64,000 bases of DNA from Bacillota bacterium. GTDB lineage: Bacteria > Bacillota > Clostridia > Acetivibrionales > DSM-1351. Of this stretch, positions 17,199 to 25,622 are shown piece by piece (the stretch's first letter is position 1; every line of letters begins with the position of its first letter). The stretch covers positions 124,001 through 188,000 of the forward strand of contig JAEYHZ010000004.1 in assembly GCA_023409265.1 (NCBI GenBank), written 5' to 3'. The notes below the pieces were generated by a model. It ran no database searches. It had not been told where the DNA came from and was given only the letters and a program-made list of their open reading frames with translations. The position numbers were made by a program, and so were the translations under genes.

Positions 17199-17642
17199 TT
17201 AAGTTTGTGCGTATTTTTGTGTAGGGATATAAAAGCAATGATTTGCTATCCTGGTAAAAATTACACCTGTATTTCCCGGTGGAAAGAAAGAGCCGCATGT
17301 AGGCCTGAATGGATTATAGTACCAGAGACATTCGCCAACTGCACCAAGAGTGTTGCCGGTCATAGCCCAATCAGCAATATCGTAGTGTATATCTTGAGGG
17401 TTCATATTATAAATATTCTGAGGGTTATATTGACCGCCGACCACTTCCTTCACACACGTGAACTGGCCTGCCTGAAGTATCGCAGCTCGGATATCACCAT
17501 GAACTAATTTGAAGAACTCTCCGTAGGGCACGGTTACTCTGTTCATAATAACAGAAGCCACACCTTTCATGCCGCTGTCACCTTCTCCTTCAGCTTCACA
17601 CTGTATTAATCTCGCAAATAATTCTCTGTTTGTATATGGCAT
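17199..17642 (-). CDS. cwlJ: spore cortex-lytic enzyme CwlJ (Hydrolase_2 family)
   Basis: 147 residues with no signal peptide, as in CwlJ, which reaches the spore outside the secretion pathway. The Hydrolase_2 motif ARLIQCEAEGEGDSGMKGVA carries the probable catalytic Glu, followed by SVIMNRV and a C-terminal ECLWYYNP segment. It degrades cortex peptidoglycan during germination triggered by Ca-dipicolinate. The ATG at 17642 is preferred over a GTG nine bases earlier because the ribosome site AAAGGTGAT overlaps the GTG. It forms an operon with gerQ. Confidence 0.88.
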   Translation of the reverse strand: MPYTNRELFARLIQCEAEGEGDSGMKGVASVIMNRVTVPYGEFFKLVHGDIRAAILQAGQFTCVKEVVGGQYNPQNIYNMNPQDIHYDIADWAMTGNTLGAVGECLWYYNPFRPTCGSFFPPGNTGVIFTRIANHCFYIPTQKYAQT

Positions 17643-17770
17643 CCTGATCACCTTTAAATGTCTAATTGAGTAGTAGTTACTTCGTTATTCTAATAGCAGT
17701 ATATTATTACCGATTAGATATTGTTACATTATTGATGAATTATGTAAATTGTTTATATAGACCAAAGAGC

Positions 17771-17803
17771 AAAAAAATAGAACCCGGTAAATACCTGGTT
17801 CTA
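17771..17803 (-). terminator. terminator of mtnN
   Basis: Stem TAGAACC(C)GG / CC(T)GGTTCTA, followed on the minus strand by T7, 22 bp after the mtnN stop. Confidence 0.8.
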
Positions 17804-17824
17804 AAGACTTCCAGACGATTATTG

Positions 17825-18583
17825 TTAAATTTCCGAAATGAATTGCTGTATTATTCCTCTGGTAAAATGACTTGCTGTCTTTTCTATAAATAAGGGGAAA
17901 TTAATGACTGCATGCTCATCTGCTTTATCAGATATTACTCTGAAAACAATAAAGTCAACCCCATGCTCGTAACACACCTGCGCTACTGCCGCCCCCTCCA
18001 TTTCAATACACTTAAGGTTGGGAATTTCCTCAGTAAGACTCCTGACTTTTGAACTGTCAGCTATAAACTGGTCGCCGCTGCCAACTGTACCGACTACTAC
18101 ATTGGGTGTTACAATATGAAATTCTTTAAGAGCCTCCAAGGTAACATCCTTATTCATATATTGAGAAATATAATGTTGAGCGGATTTTACACCGAGAGCT
18201 ACCAATTTATTGTCTGCATTGAATACATCAATGCCCAGGAGCGGTATTTCAAACTTTTTACAGCCTGGAAGCTGACTGGCATCCATATCATGCTGCACCA
18301 GTCTGTCGGCAACCACAATATCACCGATATTAAGAGAAGGGTCAGCACCGCCTGCTACGCCTGTAAACAACACCAGGTCCACCTTGAATATTTCAATTAG
18401 AGTTGTAACTGAAGATGCCGCTGCAACCTTTCCGCATTTTGAGAATACCAGCACAACATTCTTTCCGAAGAGCTTTCCGATATAATACACCCGCATTCCT
18501 ATGGTTTTTGTTTCAGTTACGTCCATGCTAAGCGAAAGAAGTTTAATTTCCTGTTCCATTGCACCAATTATTCCAATTAACAT
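17825..18583 (-). CDS. mtnN: 5'-methylthioadenosine/S-adenosylhomocysteine nucleosidase
   Basis: Hydrolyses the glycosidic bond of MTA and SAH to release adenine, recycling methyl-transfer by-products. 252 residues with the family motifs GIIGAMEQE (residues 3-11), FTGVAGGADPSLNIGDIVV, and the substrate-binding CIEMEGAAVAQVC followed by RVISDKAD, whose Asp is the expected general acid. The start was moved to the ATG at 18583 because GGAGAT lies upstream and MLIGIIGAM is the standard N-terminus. The window also encodes ahcY and mtaD, so the cell appears to have two SAH routes. Confidence 0.93.
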   Translation of the reverse strand: MLIGIIGAMEQEIKLLSLSMDVTETKTIGMRVYYIGKLFGKNVVLVFSKCGKVAAASSVTTLIEIFKVDLVLFTGVAGGADPSLNIGDIVVADRLVQHDMDASQLPGCKKFEIPLLGIDVFNADNKLVALGVKSAQHYISQYMNKDVTLEALKEFHIVTPNVVVGTVGSGDQFIADSSKVRSLTEEIPNLKCIEMEGAAVAQVCYEHGVDFIVFRVISDKADEHAVINFPLFIEKTASHFTRGIIQQFISEI

Positions 18584-18639
18584 AAGATATCTCCATTTCA
18601 AAGCTTATAAGCAGTAATTTACAGTTTTTGAACGCAAAT

Positions 18640-18673
18640 AAAAAGATCTGCGGCTAACCATAGCCACAGACCT
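18640..18673 (-). terminator. terminator of the ferredoxin-like gene
   Basis: A 13-bp stem with two mismatches (AGATCTGCGGCTA / TAGCCACAGACCT) and a 4-base loop; on the minus strand it is followed by TTTTTATTT, 55 bp after the stop. Confidence 0.75.
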
Positions 18674-18727
18674 ATTATAACACATAAGTTCAATAGAAGA
18701 ATTTTTTGGTGGAAGAAAAATTTATGA

Positions 18728-19462
18728 TCAGCTTTGTCTTATTTCTCCGTTTGTACCGATTACCACGATACTCCAGGGAATCATTTTTCCTGATTGAATC
18801 AGTGCAGTTTTTACCGCATTGACAATACCACCGCAGCAGGGAACTTCCATTCTAAGAATTTTAACACTGTTTATATTGTTATTGGCAAGTATGGCTGTGA
18901 GTTTTTCTGAATAGTCACCTTCATCAAGCTTTGGACAGCCGATAAGTGTAATTCTGTTTTTAATGAAGTCCTTGTGAATATTTGCGTAGGCAAATGCAGT
19001 ACAGTCTGCTGCAATAAGCAGGTCACAATTTTCAAAGTAAGGTGCATTAACCGGTACCAGCTTTATCTGACATGGCCATTGCATTAATTCAGAAGTAAGC
19101 GGTTCGGCTGATGTTTGGTTTACAGGTTTTTCCACATTTCTCTTTATTGCCATAGCCCTTGAACCGGGACATCCGCCATGCATCGCAGGATGTGCATGTA
19201 CAGCTGGTGCTGTGGCTGCAGCTCTTTTTTCCATATGAGTTTTAACGAGTTCTTCATCAAAGGCATCAGCTTCTCGTTCAATGATTGTTATTGCATTAGT
19301 TGGGCATTCTGGGAGGCAATTTCCCAGACCATCACAATAGCTGTCGGAAATCAGTTTTGCTTTTCCGTTCTCCATTACCAATGCTCCTTCGTGACAGGCA
19401 TTAACACAGAGACCACAGCCGTTACATTTTTCTTCATCAATTTGAATTATTTTACGTTTCAT
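18728..19462 (-). CDS. 4Fe-4S ferredoxin-domain protein with cysteine-rich C-terminal domain
   Basis: 244 residues. The N-terminal bacterial ferredoxin domain has a full motif C13-x2-C16-x2-C19-x3-C23. The second motif is C43-x5-C49-x3-C53: the usual cysteine at position 46 is leucine, so the second cluster is altered or absent. A linker with His and Pro follows, then a C-terminal domain (about 125-244) with AADC, GCPKLD and VPCCGG cysteine motifs. The role is probably electron transfer or redox sensing in the cytoplasm; the partner is unknown. GGAGG precedes the ATG. It is divergent from a Crp/Fnr regulator, with a palindrome next to its ribosome site. Confidence 0.8.
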   Translation of the reverse strand: MKRKIIQIDEEKCNGCGLCVNACHEGALVMENGKAKLISDSYCDGLGNCLPECPTNAITIIEREADAFDEELVKTHMEKRAAATAPAVHAHPAMHGGCPGSRAMAIKRNVEKPVNQTSAEPLTSELMQWPCQIKLVPVNAPYFENCDLLIAADCTAFAYANIHKDFIKNRITLIGCPKLDEGDYSEKLTAILANNNINSVKILRMEVPCCGGIVNAVKTALIQSGKMIPWSIVVIGTNGEIRQS

Positions 19463-19474
19463 AATATCCTCCTG

Positions 19475-19489
19475 TGAGCATTTTGCTCA
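19475..19489. promoter_or_regulatory. palindrome TGAGCA-TTT-TGCTCA in the ferredoxin leader
   Basis: A perfect 6-3-6 inverted repeat lies two bases upstream of the ferredoxin AGGAGG site, in the region shared with the divergent Crp/Fnr gene. It could be a Crp/Fnr-type operator or an mRNA hairpin. Confidence 0.4.
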
Positions 19490-19636
19490 TAATAAAATTT
19501 ATAGATTAGTAATTAAATACTTTAAGAGTTCATTGTCGGATGTTTTCTAAAGCTTATGTCTAGATTATAATGTATAATGTAAATGTAATCGGTATCTCAG
19601 GATACAAAAAATATAATTCTTTGTTTGGGAGGCAAA

Positions 19637-20341
19637 ATGTGTAAGAATTATGAAGTGCTGGCCAAAACACTTTTGAAGTGTGAATTATTTGAAGGTTTTG
19701 ACACTTTTCAGCTTGAAGCAATGCTGGAGTGTTTTGGCCCAAGGCTTTATTCATATAACAAGGGTGATTTTCTGGTAATGGCCGGGAACAAATACAATGG
19801 ACTTGGAGTTATAGTAGAAGGAAGCGCCATTATCACAAAAGAAAATGCGGCTGGCAGCAGAGTAATGCTGGGTGTAATATCAACAGGTGAAATATTCGGT
19901 GAAGTGATTGCGTTTTCAGGAAAAGAGGTATGGCCGGCCAATGTTCAGGCTCAAAGTGCGTGCCAGGCAATTTTTATTGAAAACAACGCAATTATAAACC
20001 AATGCAGTGAAGCCTGCAGCTTTCATGCCCAACTAATAAAAAATCTTCTTAAAACAGTTTCAAACAGGGCAATAATGCTCAACAGAAGAGTTGAGTACCT
20101 TTCCATGAAGAGTATTAATTCCAAAATTGCATGTCTGCTGCTGGAGCATATGGAGAAAGCCGGAAGCAACACCTTCAGATTGCCCATGAATAGAAATGAA
20201 ATGGCAGATTTTCTGAACATATCGAGGCCGTCCATGTCAAGAGAAATGGGAGTAATGAGAGATAGAGGAATAATTGATTTTCAAAAGGAAGCTGTAAGGA
20301 TACTGAAGGTGGACAAATTAAAGGAAATGGTGAATGAGTAG
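19637..20341 (+). CDS. Crp/Fnr-family transcriptional regulator
   Basis: 234 residues: cyclic-nucleotide-binding-like beta-roll (about 15-130, with GEIFGEVIAFSG), dimer helix (about 130-160) and a Crp-type winged helix (about 165-230, recognition segment MADFLNISRPSMSREMGVM). Cysteines are present (C6, C19, C36 and others) but not in the standard Fnr iron-sulfur spacing, so the signal is not clear. GGGAGG lies six bases before the ATG. It is divergent from the ferredoxin-like gene, the likely target. Family members of this type in anaerobes often respond to redox or nitrosative stress; that is inference. Confidence 0.88.
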   Translation: MCKNYEVLAKTLLKCELFEGFDTFQLEAMLECFGPRLYSYNKGDFLVMAGNKYNGLGVIVEGSAIITKENAAGSRVMLGVISTGEIFGEVIAFSGKEVWPANVQAQSACQAIFIENNAIINQCSEACSFHAQLIKNLLKTVSNRAIMLNRRVEYLSMKSINSKIACLLLEHMEKAGSNTFRLPMNRNEMADFLNISRPSMSREMGVMRDRGIIDFQKEAVRILKVDKLKEMVNE

Positions 20342-20371
20342 GAAGATAGCATAATACGAATGTTTGACAGG

Positions 20372-20420
20372 AGACATATAAATATGATATCATTTAGATA
20401 TCATATTTATATGTCTTTTA
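20372..20420 (+). terminator. long A/T terminator after the Crp/Fnr gene
   Basis: A perfect 19-bp stem, starting AGACATATAAATATG at 20372 and returning at 20398-20416, has a 7-base loop and ends TCTTTTA. Part of the right arm (GATATCATATTTATA) recurs at 20434-20448. Confidence 0.75.
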
Positions 20421-20510
20421 TTCATAGGTTTTTGATATCATATTTATATTTTTATTTTTTGTGATTGTTGTAAGTAATGATATAACTACTATTTAATTGG
20501 AGGGATTTTT

Positions 20511-21380
20511 ATGAAGGAAATAACATCTAAAACTAAAGCTGGAGGGCTCGTTTTGTTAGTATCATTTCTGATACTTATTGTAAGTGTTGCAATATTTGTA
20601 GGCGCACTTGTAAAGGGTCCTGAATATTTAGCCGCAGTGGGCATTGCTCTATTTGTTGTTTTTATATTTATTTTACCGGGGTTTTTTACAATACAACCCA
20701 ATGAGGCAATGGTACTGATACTGTTTGGTAAATATTCCGGTACAATTAAAAAGGCAGGCTGGCATTGGGCAAATCCTTTTTATACCAAGAGGAAAATTTC
20801 ACTCAGGTCCAGAAACATCAATGGTGAAAAGATAAAGGTTAATGACGAAATGGGCAATCCCATAGAAATAGCAGCAGTTATAGTTTGGAGAGTTGAAAAC
20901 ACGGCAGAAGCTGTTTTTGATGTAGATAATTATGTAGATTATGTAAATGTACAAAGTGAATCGGCATTGAGACATCTGGCAGGTATGTATCCTTATGATA
21001 ACACTGAAGACAGTCATACAATTTCATTGAGAGGAAGTGCCGATGAGGTTGCAGAGGCACTTAAGAATGAGCTTCAGCAGCGTTTGGGCAAGGCAGGTGT
21101 CATAGTTGAGGAGGCAAGACTTTCACATTTGGCATATGCACCTGAAATAGCAGCAGCCATGCTTCAGAGACAGCAGGCGGCAGCAATAATTGCCGCAAGA
21201 CAAAAGATTGTAGAAGGTGCTGTCGGCATGGTTCAGATGGCTTTGACCAAGCTTAGTGAAAATGAAATTGTAGAGCTCGACGAAGAAAGAAAGGCAGCTA
21301 TGGTTAGTAATTTGCTTGTAGTGCTGTGTGGAGAGAAGAATACTCAGCCGGTTATAAACACCGGAACTCTGCATAATTAA
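20511..21380 (+). CDS. SPFH/band-7 domain membrane protein
   Basis: 289 residues: two N-terminal membrane segments (about 11-35 and 39-59), then an SPFH (stomatin/prohibitin/flotillin) domain beginning IQPNEAMVLILFGKYSGT, with GWHWANPF and VWRVENTAEAVFDVDNY. The C-terminal part (about 185-250) is helical and Ala/Gln-rich (AAAMLQRQQAAAIIAARQ), the assembly region. Such proteins form membrane microdomain scaffolds and often work with a membrane protease; none is adjacent. GGAGGG precedes the ATG. The next gene, 18 bp later, is a ribbon-helix-helix protein, a pairing probably transcribed together. Confidence 0.88.
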   Translation: MKEITSKTKAGGLVLLVSFLILIVSVAIFVGALVKGPEYLAAVGIALFVVFIFILPGFFTIQPNEAMVLILFGKYSGTIKKAGWHWANPFYTKRKISLRSRNINGEKIKVNDEMGNPIEIAAVIVWRVENTAEAVFDVDNYVDYVNVQSESALRHLAGMYPYDNTEDSHTISLRGSADEVAEALKNELQQRLGKAGVIVEEARLSHLAYAPEIAAAMLQRQQAAAIIAARQKIVEGAVGMVQMALTKLSENEIVELDEERKAAMVSNLLVVLCGEKNTQPVINTGTLHN

Positions 21381-21398
21381 TACAAAGGCGATGAGATT

Positions 21399-21593
21399 AT
21401 GGCTGAAAAGAAATCTATATTACTTAGGCTGAGTCCTAAAATGTGGGAAGAAATATCTAAATGGGCTGAAGACGAATTCAGATCTGTAAATGGCCAGATA
21501 GAATATCTGATAAGTGAAGCATTACGCAAGCGTAACAAATCTAAACATACAGGTGAAGCAGAACAAACTGCTGAAGAAGAAGGCGAAGACTAA
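21399..21593 (+). CDS. Arc/ribbon-helix-helix DNA-binding-like protein
   Basis: 64 residues. The N-terminal half (KKSILLRLSPKMWEEISKWAEDEF then NGQIEYLISEALRKR) fits the ribbon-helix-helix fold: one strand and two helices that dimerise and bind DNA. The C-terminal tail is acidic (TAEEEGED). It follows the SPFH gene by 18 bp and precedes a terminator. It has no toxin gene next to it, so a toxin-antitoxin role is not supported; autoregulation of the SPFH unit is possible. The ribosome site AAGGCGATGAG is weak. Confidence 0.75.
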   Translation: MAEKKSILLRLSPKMWEEISKWAEDEFRSVNGQIEYLISEALRKRNKSKHTGEAEQTAEEEGED

Positions 21594-21651
21594 CCCAAAG
21601 ATATACAAAAAACTAATGCACTGAAACTGATAAATTAAAGCAGCTGATTTA

Positions 21652-21692
21652 AAAAAGCAACCTATAGCTTTCAACACGATAGGTTGCTTTTT
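21652..21692 (+). terminator. terminator of the SPFH-RHH unit
   Basis: A perfect 14-bp stem (AAAAAGCAACCTAT / ATAGGTTGCTTTTT) with a 13-base loop and T-run. Confidence 0.9.
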
Positions 21693-21695
21693 GTA

Positions 21696-21785
21696 GTGCG
21701 CCCAGTACGGGCGCAATCTTACAGGTGAAAGTCCCGTGTGCGGATAGTGCATGTTTCTTCCCAAGAGATATGAACAGGGTGACTC
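21696..21785 (+). mobile_element. probable group II intron 5' remnant
   Basis: Starts GTGCGCCC three bases after the terminator stem and continues with GGGCGCAATC, TTACAGGTGAAAGTCCC and a GACTCC segment, the look of the 5' end and domain I of bacterial group II introns. Insertion right after a terminator stem fits class C introns. No reverse transcriptase gene and no domain V hairpin follow before the next gene, so it would be a dead fragment. Assigned from memory of intron consensus only. Confidence 0.5.
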
Positions 21786-21949
21786 CATAAATAACCCATA
21801 TAAAATTTAAATGGGATTAATAACCAAAGGAATTAAATCAATATTGTAGAATAGGTATACCATAATATTTGCTATAATGATTCGGCAGTAAAATGTCACC
21901 GAATTATGTCGCAAAGTTTTATCCAGGGTGTAGCCGGAGGGAATATCAG

Positions 21950-23536
21950 ATGTTCAATATTTTAATTGTAGACGATGATCAAATAGATATAGAAGGTTTA
22001 AGCCGGTTTGTAAACTGGAAGGAGCTTGGATATAATGTCATAGGGTCTGCGCACTCGGCGGCAGAAGCTGTAGGTATCATAGAAGCGGAGTACGTGGATG
22101 TGGTGCTGACAGATATCGTTATGCCAGGCAAAAACGGGCTTGAACTCATAAAAGATGCCCTGGAAATCAATCCGAACATAAAAACCGTCATTTTAAGCGG
22201 TCACAGCGAATTCCAATATGCAAAGGAAGCACTGCGGCTGGGAGCTTTTGATTATCTGATGAAGCCCGTGGATTTTAATGAACTCAAAAGTATATTTGAA
22301 AAATTGAAAGTGAGCCTTCATGAGGATATCCTGGCAAAGCAAAAGCAGGTTGAATTTATGAAGATACTGAGGATGCAGTTTCTGAATAATATTGCTGGCG
22401 GAGTCATACAAAATCCGGAATACATTTATAAAAAAGCCTATGAAATAGGTATTGATCTCCCCGATGAAAGTTTTTGCATAATAAGATTTTTAGTTCTGAA
22501 TGAAAAAAGCCATAAGAACGTAGAGCGTGGTGATTATGACAGTTTTAAGTCTGCATTGACCGGTGAGATAAAAAATTATCTGGAGAGCTACGGAAAAGCA
22601 TATGCCTTTGAAAACAATATAAGCGAAATATCGGTTATTTTTTATCCAAAGGATCTGACCAATTTGGAAAGCATACTTAAAAAGTTAATGCAGACTATAG
22701 ACATAGTTAAATCAATAAACCTGTACCTGGGTGTGGGAGGCATCTACAATACTGTGGGTATGATCTCCCATTCGTACACGGAGGCCGGAAAAGCCCTGGA
22801 TTACAGGTATATAAACAAAATCAGCCTCCTTTTTTATAAAAATATTTCAAGGTTCATTACCGGAAAGCCGGTTGTTCCGGAAAATCTGGAAGAAAGCATA
22901 CAAGAACATCTCCTGCACGATAACGAGGAAGCCTTCGAGGAACATATTCTTAATATAATATCGGAACTGCATACCGAAAACATGTATGACAGAGGAGTCC
23001 TTCTTGAAGCATGCATTGAAATTTTATTGATCATAAACAGATTTTTAGGAAAATACGACAGCCGGGAGGTTCAAGATTCCCGGTCAGACCATAATGTTAT
23101 TGGAACGCTTTTAAAAATTGACAATTATGAGGAAATTAAAAAATTCATCTCTTTATATTTAAGGAAAACCATATCAGGTTTGAATACAGTCAGGGAAAAG
23201 CCCCTTGGACTGGCTATCGAAAGTGTGCTCAGGTATATCAATGAACACTACAATGAAAATTTATCCCTGCAAAAGCTTTCCGATGTGGTATATATGCACC
23301 CGACCTATCTCAGTAAGCTTTTTAAAGAAAAAACGGGTGAGAATTTTTCTGAATATATTATGAAAGTGCGGATAGAACAGTCAAAAAAGCTGCTTAAGGA
23401 TTTATCGCTCAGAATGTATGATATCTGTGAAATGGTAGGCTATGACAGTCCCAAGCATTTTTGCAAAATATTTAAAGAAATAACGGGAATTACGCCAAAG
23501 GATTTCAGGAAGCAAAGCAAGGTGTTGAAACAATAA
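21950..23536 (+). CDS. YesN-type response regulator with AraC DNA-binding domain
   Basis: 528 residues: receiver domain (1-120) with acidic pocket D8-D9-D10, phospho-acceptor D55 in LTDIVMPG and the conserved MKPVDF lysine; a central region (130-400) typical of YesN-like regulators; and two AraC-type helix-turn-helix motifs at the C-terminus (about 430-528, with LSKLFKEKTGENFSEY and MVGYDSPKHFCKIFKEITG). The start is at 21950 because CGGAGGG lies eight bases upstream and MFNILIVDDDQ is the normal N-terminus; an earlier in-frame ATG is not conserved. The partner kinase follows 21 bp later, and the pair likely activates the adjoining sugar importer genes. Confidence 0.93.
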   Translation: MFNILIVDDDQIDIEGLSRFVNWKELGYNVIGSAHSAAEAVGIIEAEYVDVVLTDIVMPGKNGLELIKDALEINPNIKTVILSGHSEFQYAKEALRLGAFDYLMKPVDFNELKSIFEKLKVSLHEDILAKQKQVEFMKILRMQFLNNIAGGVIQNPEYIYKKAYEIGIDLPDESFCIIRFLVLNEKSHKNVERGDYDSFKSALTGEIKNYLESYGKAYAFENNISEISVIFYPKDLTNLESILKKLMQTIDIVKSINLYLGVGGIYNTVGMISHSYTEAGKALDYRYINKISLLFYKNISRFITGKPVVPENLEESIQEHLLHDNEEAFEEHILNIISELHTENMYDRGVLLEACIEILLIINRFLGKYDSREVQDSRSDHNVIGTLLKIDNYEEIKKFISLYLRKTISGLNTVREKPLGLAIESVLRYINEHYNENLSLQKLSDVVYMHPTYLSKLFKEKTGENFSEYIMKVRIEQSKKLLKDLSLRMYDICEMVGYDSPKHFCKIFKEITGITPKDFRKQSKVLKQ

Positions 23537-23557
23537 TTTCTTATAAGGGGAAGTCCG

Positions 23558-25477
23558 ATGAAAAGAAAAGGGATGAACCAGAAATTAAAGAGGATATATT
23601 CAAGAATTTTAAATACATTGAGAAAATTCAGTATATACAAGAGGCTGATATTAGCTTTTCTGATTATTATCATAATACCCAATATGGTAATTGGCTATTA
23701 TTCCTTCAACATAAGCACCCGTGAGATGGATAAGAATATTTCAAGCAGTACCAGACGGATATTGAGCAATATCCAGAAGACTTCGGATGAAAAACTGAAG
23801 CCTTATGAGAAACTTGCCTTCAGCGTCTTTTCAAATACACAGCTCAGAAATTTATTAATGGAATGCAAATCTCTCAAAGATAATAAAGCTTCTGACCCCG
23901 AAGCTATGAGAAAATACCAGGATTGTAAAATTAAAATAGGAAATATTCTTTTTGAGTCTTCTCTGCTGCAGGATATAAATAATCTGCAGATTGTCAGCGA
24001 TTATGACCAGTTTGTCCAAATTGATTACAAAGGCACAAAAAGAGGTGCTTCCGTTGAAAAAGTTGAGGAATATATAAAAAGGCAGGACTATCTCAATGCC
24101 GTAAATTCAGACGGCTCCCTGGTCTGGAGCAACAGTTCGAAGGAAAAGGATATATACCTTGTAGAGCCTTTCAGAAAATCATATTTAGGCGGCTATATCA
24201 CGCTTTTCCAGTCAATTCCCGACCCGCAGCTGAATCAGAGTGGACAATTGGGAATAATTATCATTAATGTTCCCGTTAAAATTTTCAAGGACATGATCGA
24301 TCTGGAGAACATGTATGACGAAAATGAAATAGTATTTATGTGCGGAAAAGGCGGAACAGTGAGTGTTTTAAATGGTGTGTACGCAGTAAATAAAATGCCC
24401 GGAACAGACATAATGAATGAAATTTCGGCCATAAAAGAAGGAAGTCTGGTCAGGAAAATTCAGAACAAGGATTATATACTGGTTTTCCAGACTTCTGAAA
24501 AAACAGACATGACCACTGTATATATGGCCGAAAGGAAAAAAATACTCAGCGGTGTCTACAATGTCAGAAGCCTGATTATAGAAGTTACAATAATATGCAT
24601 ATTTTGCGCGCTTGTAATATCTTATGTCGTCACATCAAGTATTTCCATTCCGCTCAGGCGTCTTAAGAAAACAATGGAGAGGGTCGGTGAAAATAATCTT
24701 GAGCTTGTCTATCATGATGAGCAGAGAGATGAAATCGGGGTTCTCGGAGACAGATTCAATGACATGATTGTACGTATAAAAAATCTGCTGGGAAATCTGA
24801 TTGATTCCGAGGTATCGAGAAAGAATGAGGAGATCAGGCGCAAGGAAGCTGAACTGGACGCACTGCAGATGCAGATCAAACCTCATTTTATGTACAATAC
24901 TTTGAATATAATCAGATGGAACGCAATGTTTGCCGAAGATGGGGAAGGGCCTATCAGCAATATGATTGCGGCATTCTCTAAATTTTTAAGGTTTAATACA
25001 ATAAATACCAACAGACTGGTGGAAATACGGGAGGAAATAGAGCATCTGTATGCCTATGAAAAGGTGCTCAAGCTCAAGAAAGAGCTGGAATTTGTCATTA
25101 TACTGGACTTGCCTGATAAGGAACTTCTGAATTGCAAAATAACAAAACTTACTTTTCAGCCTATTGTTGAAAATGCGGTAAAATATGGACTGAACAGTAA
25201 TGAACGTCTGGGCGAAATAAATATAAAAATCAGTGCTTTAGGTGGAGATATATTAATTGAAATTACCGATAACGGAGTGGGCATGCCTCAGGGACAGGTG
25301 GAGCTGATCAACAGCAGGCTGATTTCCAGCAGCAGTACTTCGGAGGGTGGAATCGGACTCAAGAATGTCAATGAGAGGATCAGACTTTCTTTTGGACAGG
25401 AATACGGACTTAAAGTGGTAAGTGAGGAAGGAAAATATACTTCTGTCATTATCCGTATTCCACATATCAAGGGTTGA
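23558..25477 (+). CDS. YesM-type sensor histidine kinase
   Basis: 639 residues. A membrane segment (about 30-52) is followed by an extracytoplasmic sensing domain (about 55-325), a second membrane segment (about 328-350), a HAMP domain (350-405), the His_kinase domain with phospho-acceptor H443 in KPHFMYNTLN, and an HATPase domain with N-box (QPIVENAVKYGLN) and G-box (EITDNGVGMP). It presumably senses an extracellular sugar, perhaps through the ABC binding protein encoded next. GGGGAAG precedes the ATG. It forms a two-gene unit with the response regulator. Confidence 0.94.
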   Translation: MKRKGMNQKLKRIYSRILNTLRKFSIYKRLILAFLIIIIIPNMVIGYYSFNISTREMDKNISSSTRRILSNIQKTSDEKLKPYEKLAFSVFSNTQLRNLLMECKSLKDNKASDPEAMRKYQDCKIKIGNILFESSLLQDINNLQIVSDYDQFVQIDYKGTKRGASVEKVEEYIKRQDYLNAVNSDGSLVWSNSSKEKDIYLVEPFRKSYLGGYITLFQSIPDPQLNQSGQLGIIIINVPVKIFKDMIDLENMYDENEIVFMCGKGGTVSVLNGVYAVNKMPGTDIMNEISAIKEGSLVRKIQNKDYILVFQTSEKTDMTTVYMAERKKILSGVYNVRSLIIEVTIICIFCALVISYVVTSSISIPLRRLKKTMERVGENNLELVYHDEQRDEIGVLGDRFNDMIVRIKNLLGNLIDSEVSRKNEEIRRKEAELDALQMQIKPHFMYNTLNIIRWNAMFAEDGEGPISNMIAAFSKFLRFNTINTNRLVEIREEIEHLYAYEKVLKLKKELEFVIILDLPDKELLNCKITKLTFQPIVENAVKYGLNSNERLGEINIKISALGGDILIEITDNGVGMPQGQVELINSRLISSSSTSEGGIGLKNVNERIRLSFGQEYGLKVVSEEGKYTSVIIRIPHIKG

Positions 25478-25622
25478 TTATGAAATTGATTTACATAATA
25501 TTATTTCTTTTAAATAGATTGAATTTACGTACCTTTTACAAACATAGGGCCTTTTGAGCACATAGGGTTTCTTCATATAATTGATCTAGAAAGTAGTTAA
25601 AAATAAAGGAGGAAATCATTAA

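Noticed and set aside
21399..21593. Antitoxin of a toxin-antitoxin pair
   Set aside because: There is no toxin-like gene next to it; the neighbours are an SPFH gene and a terminator.
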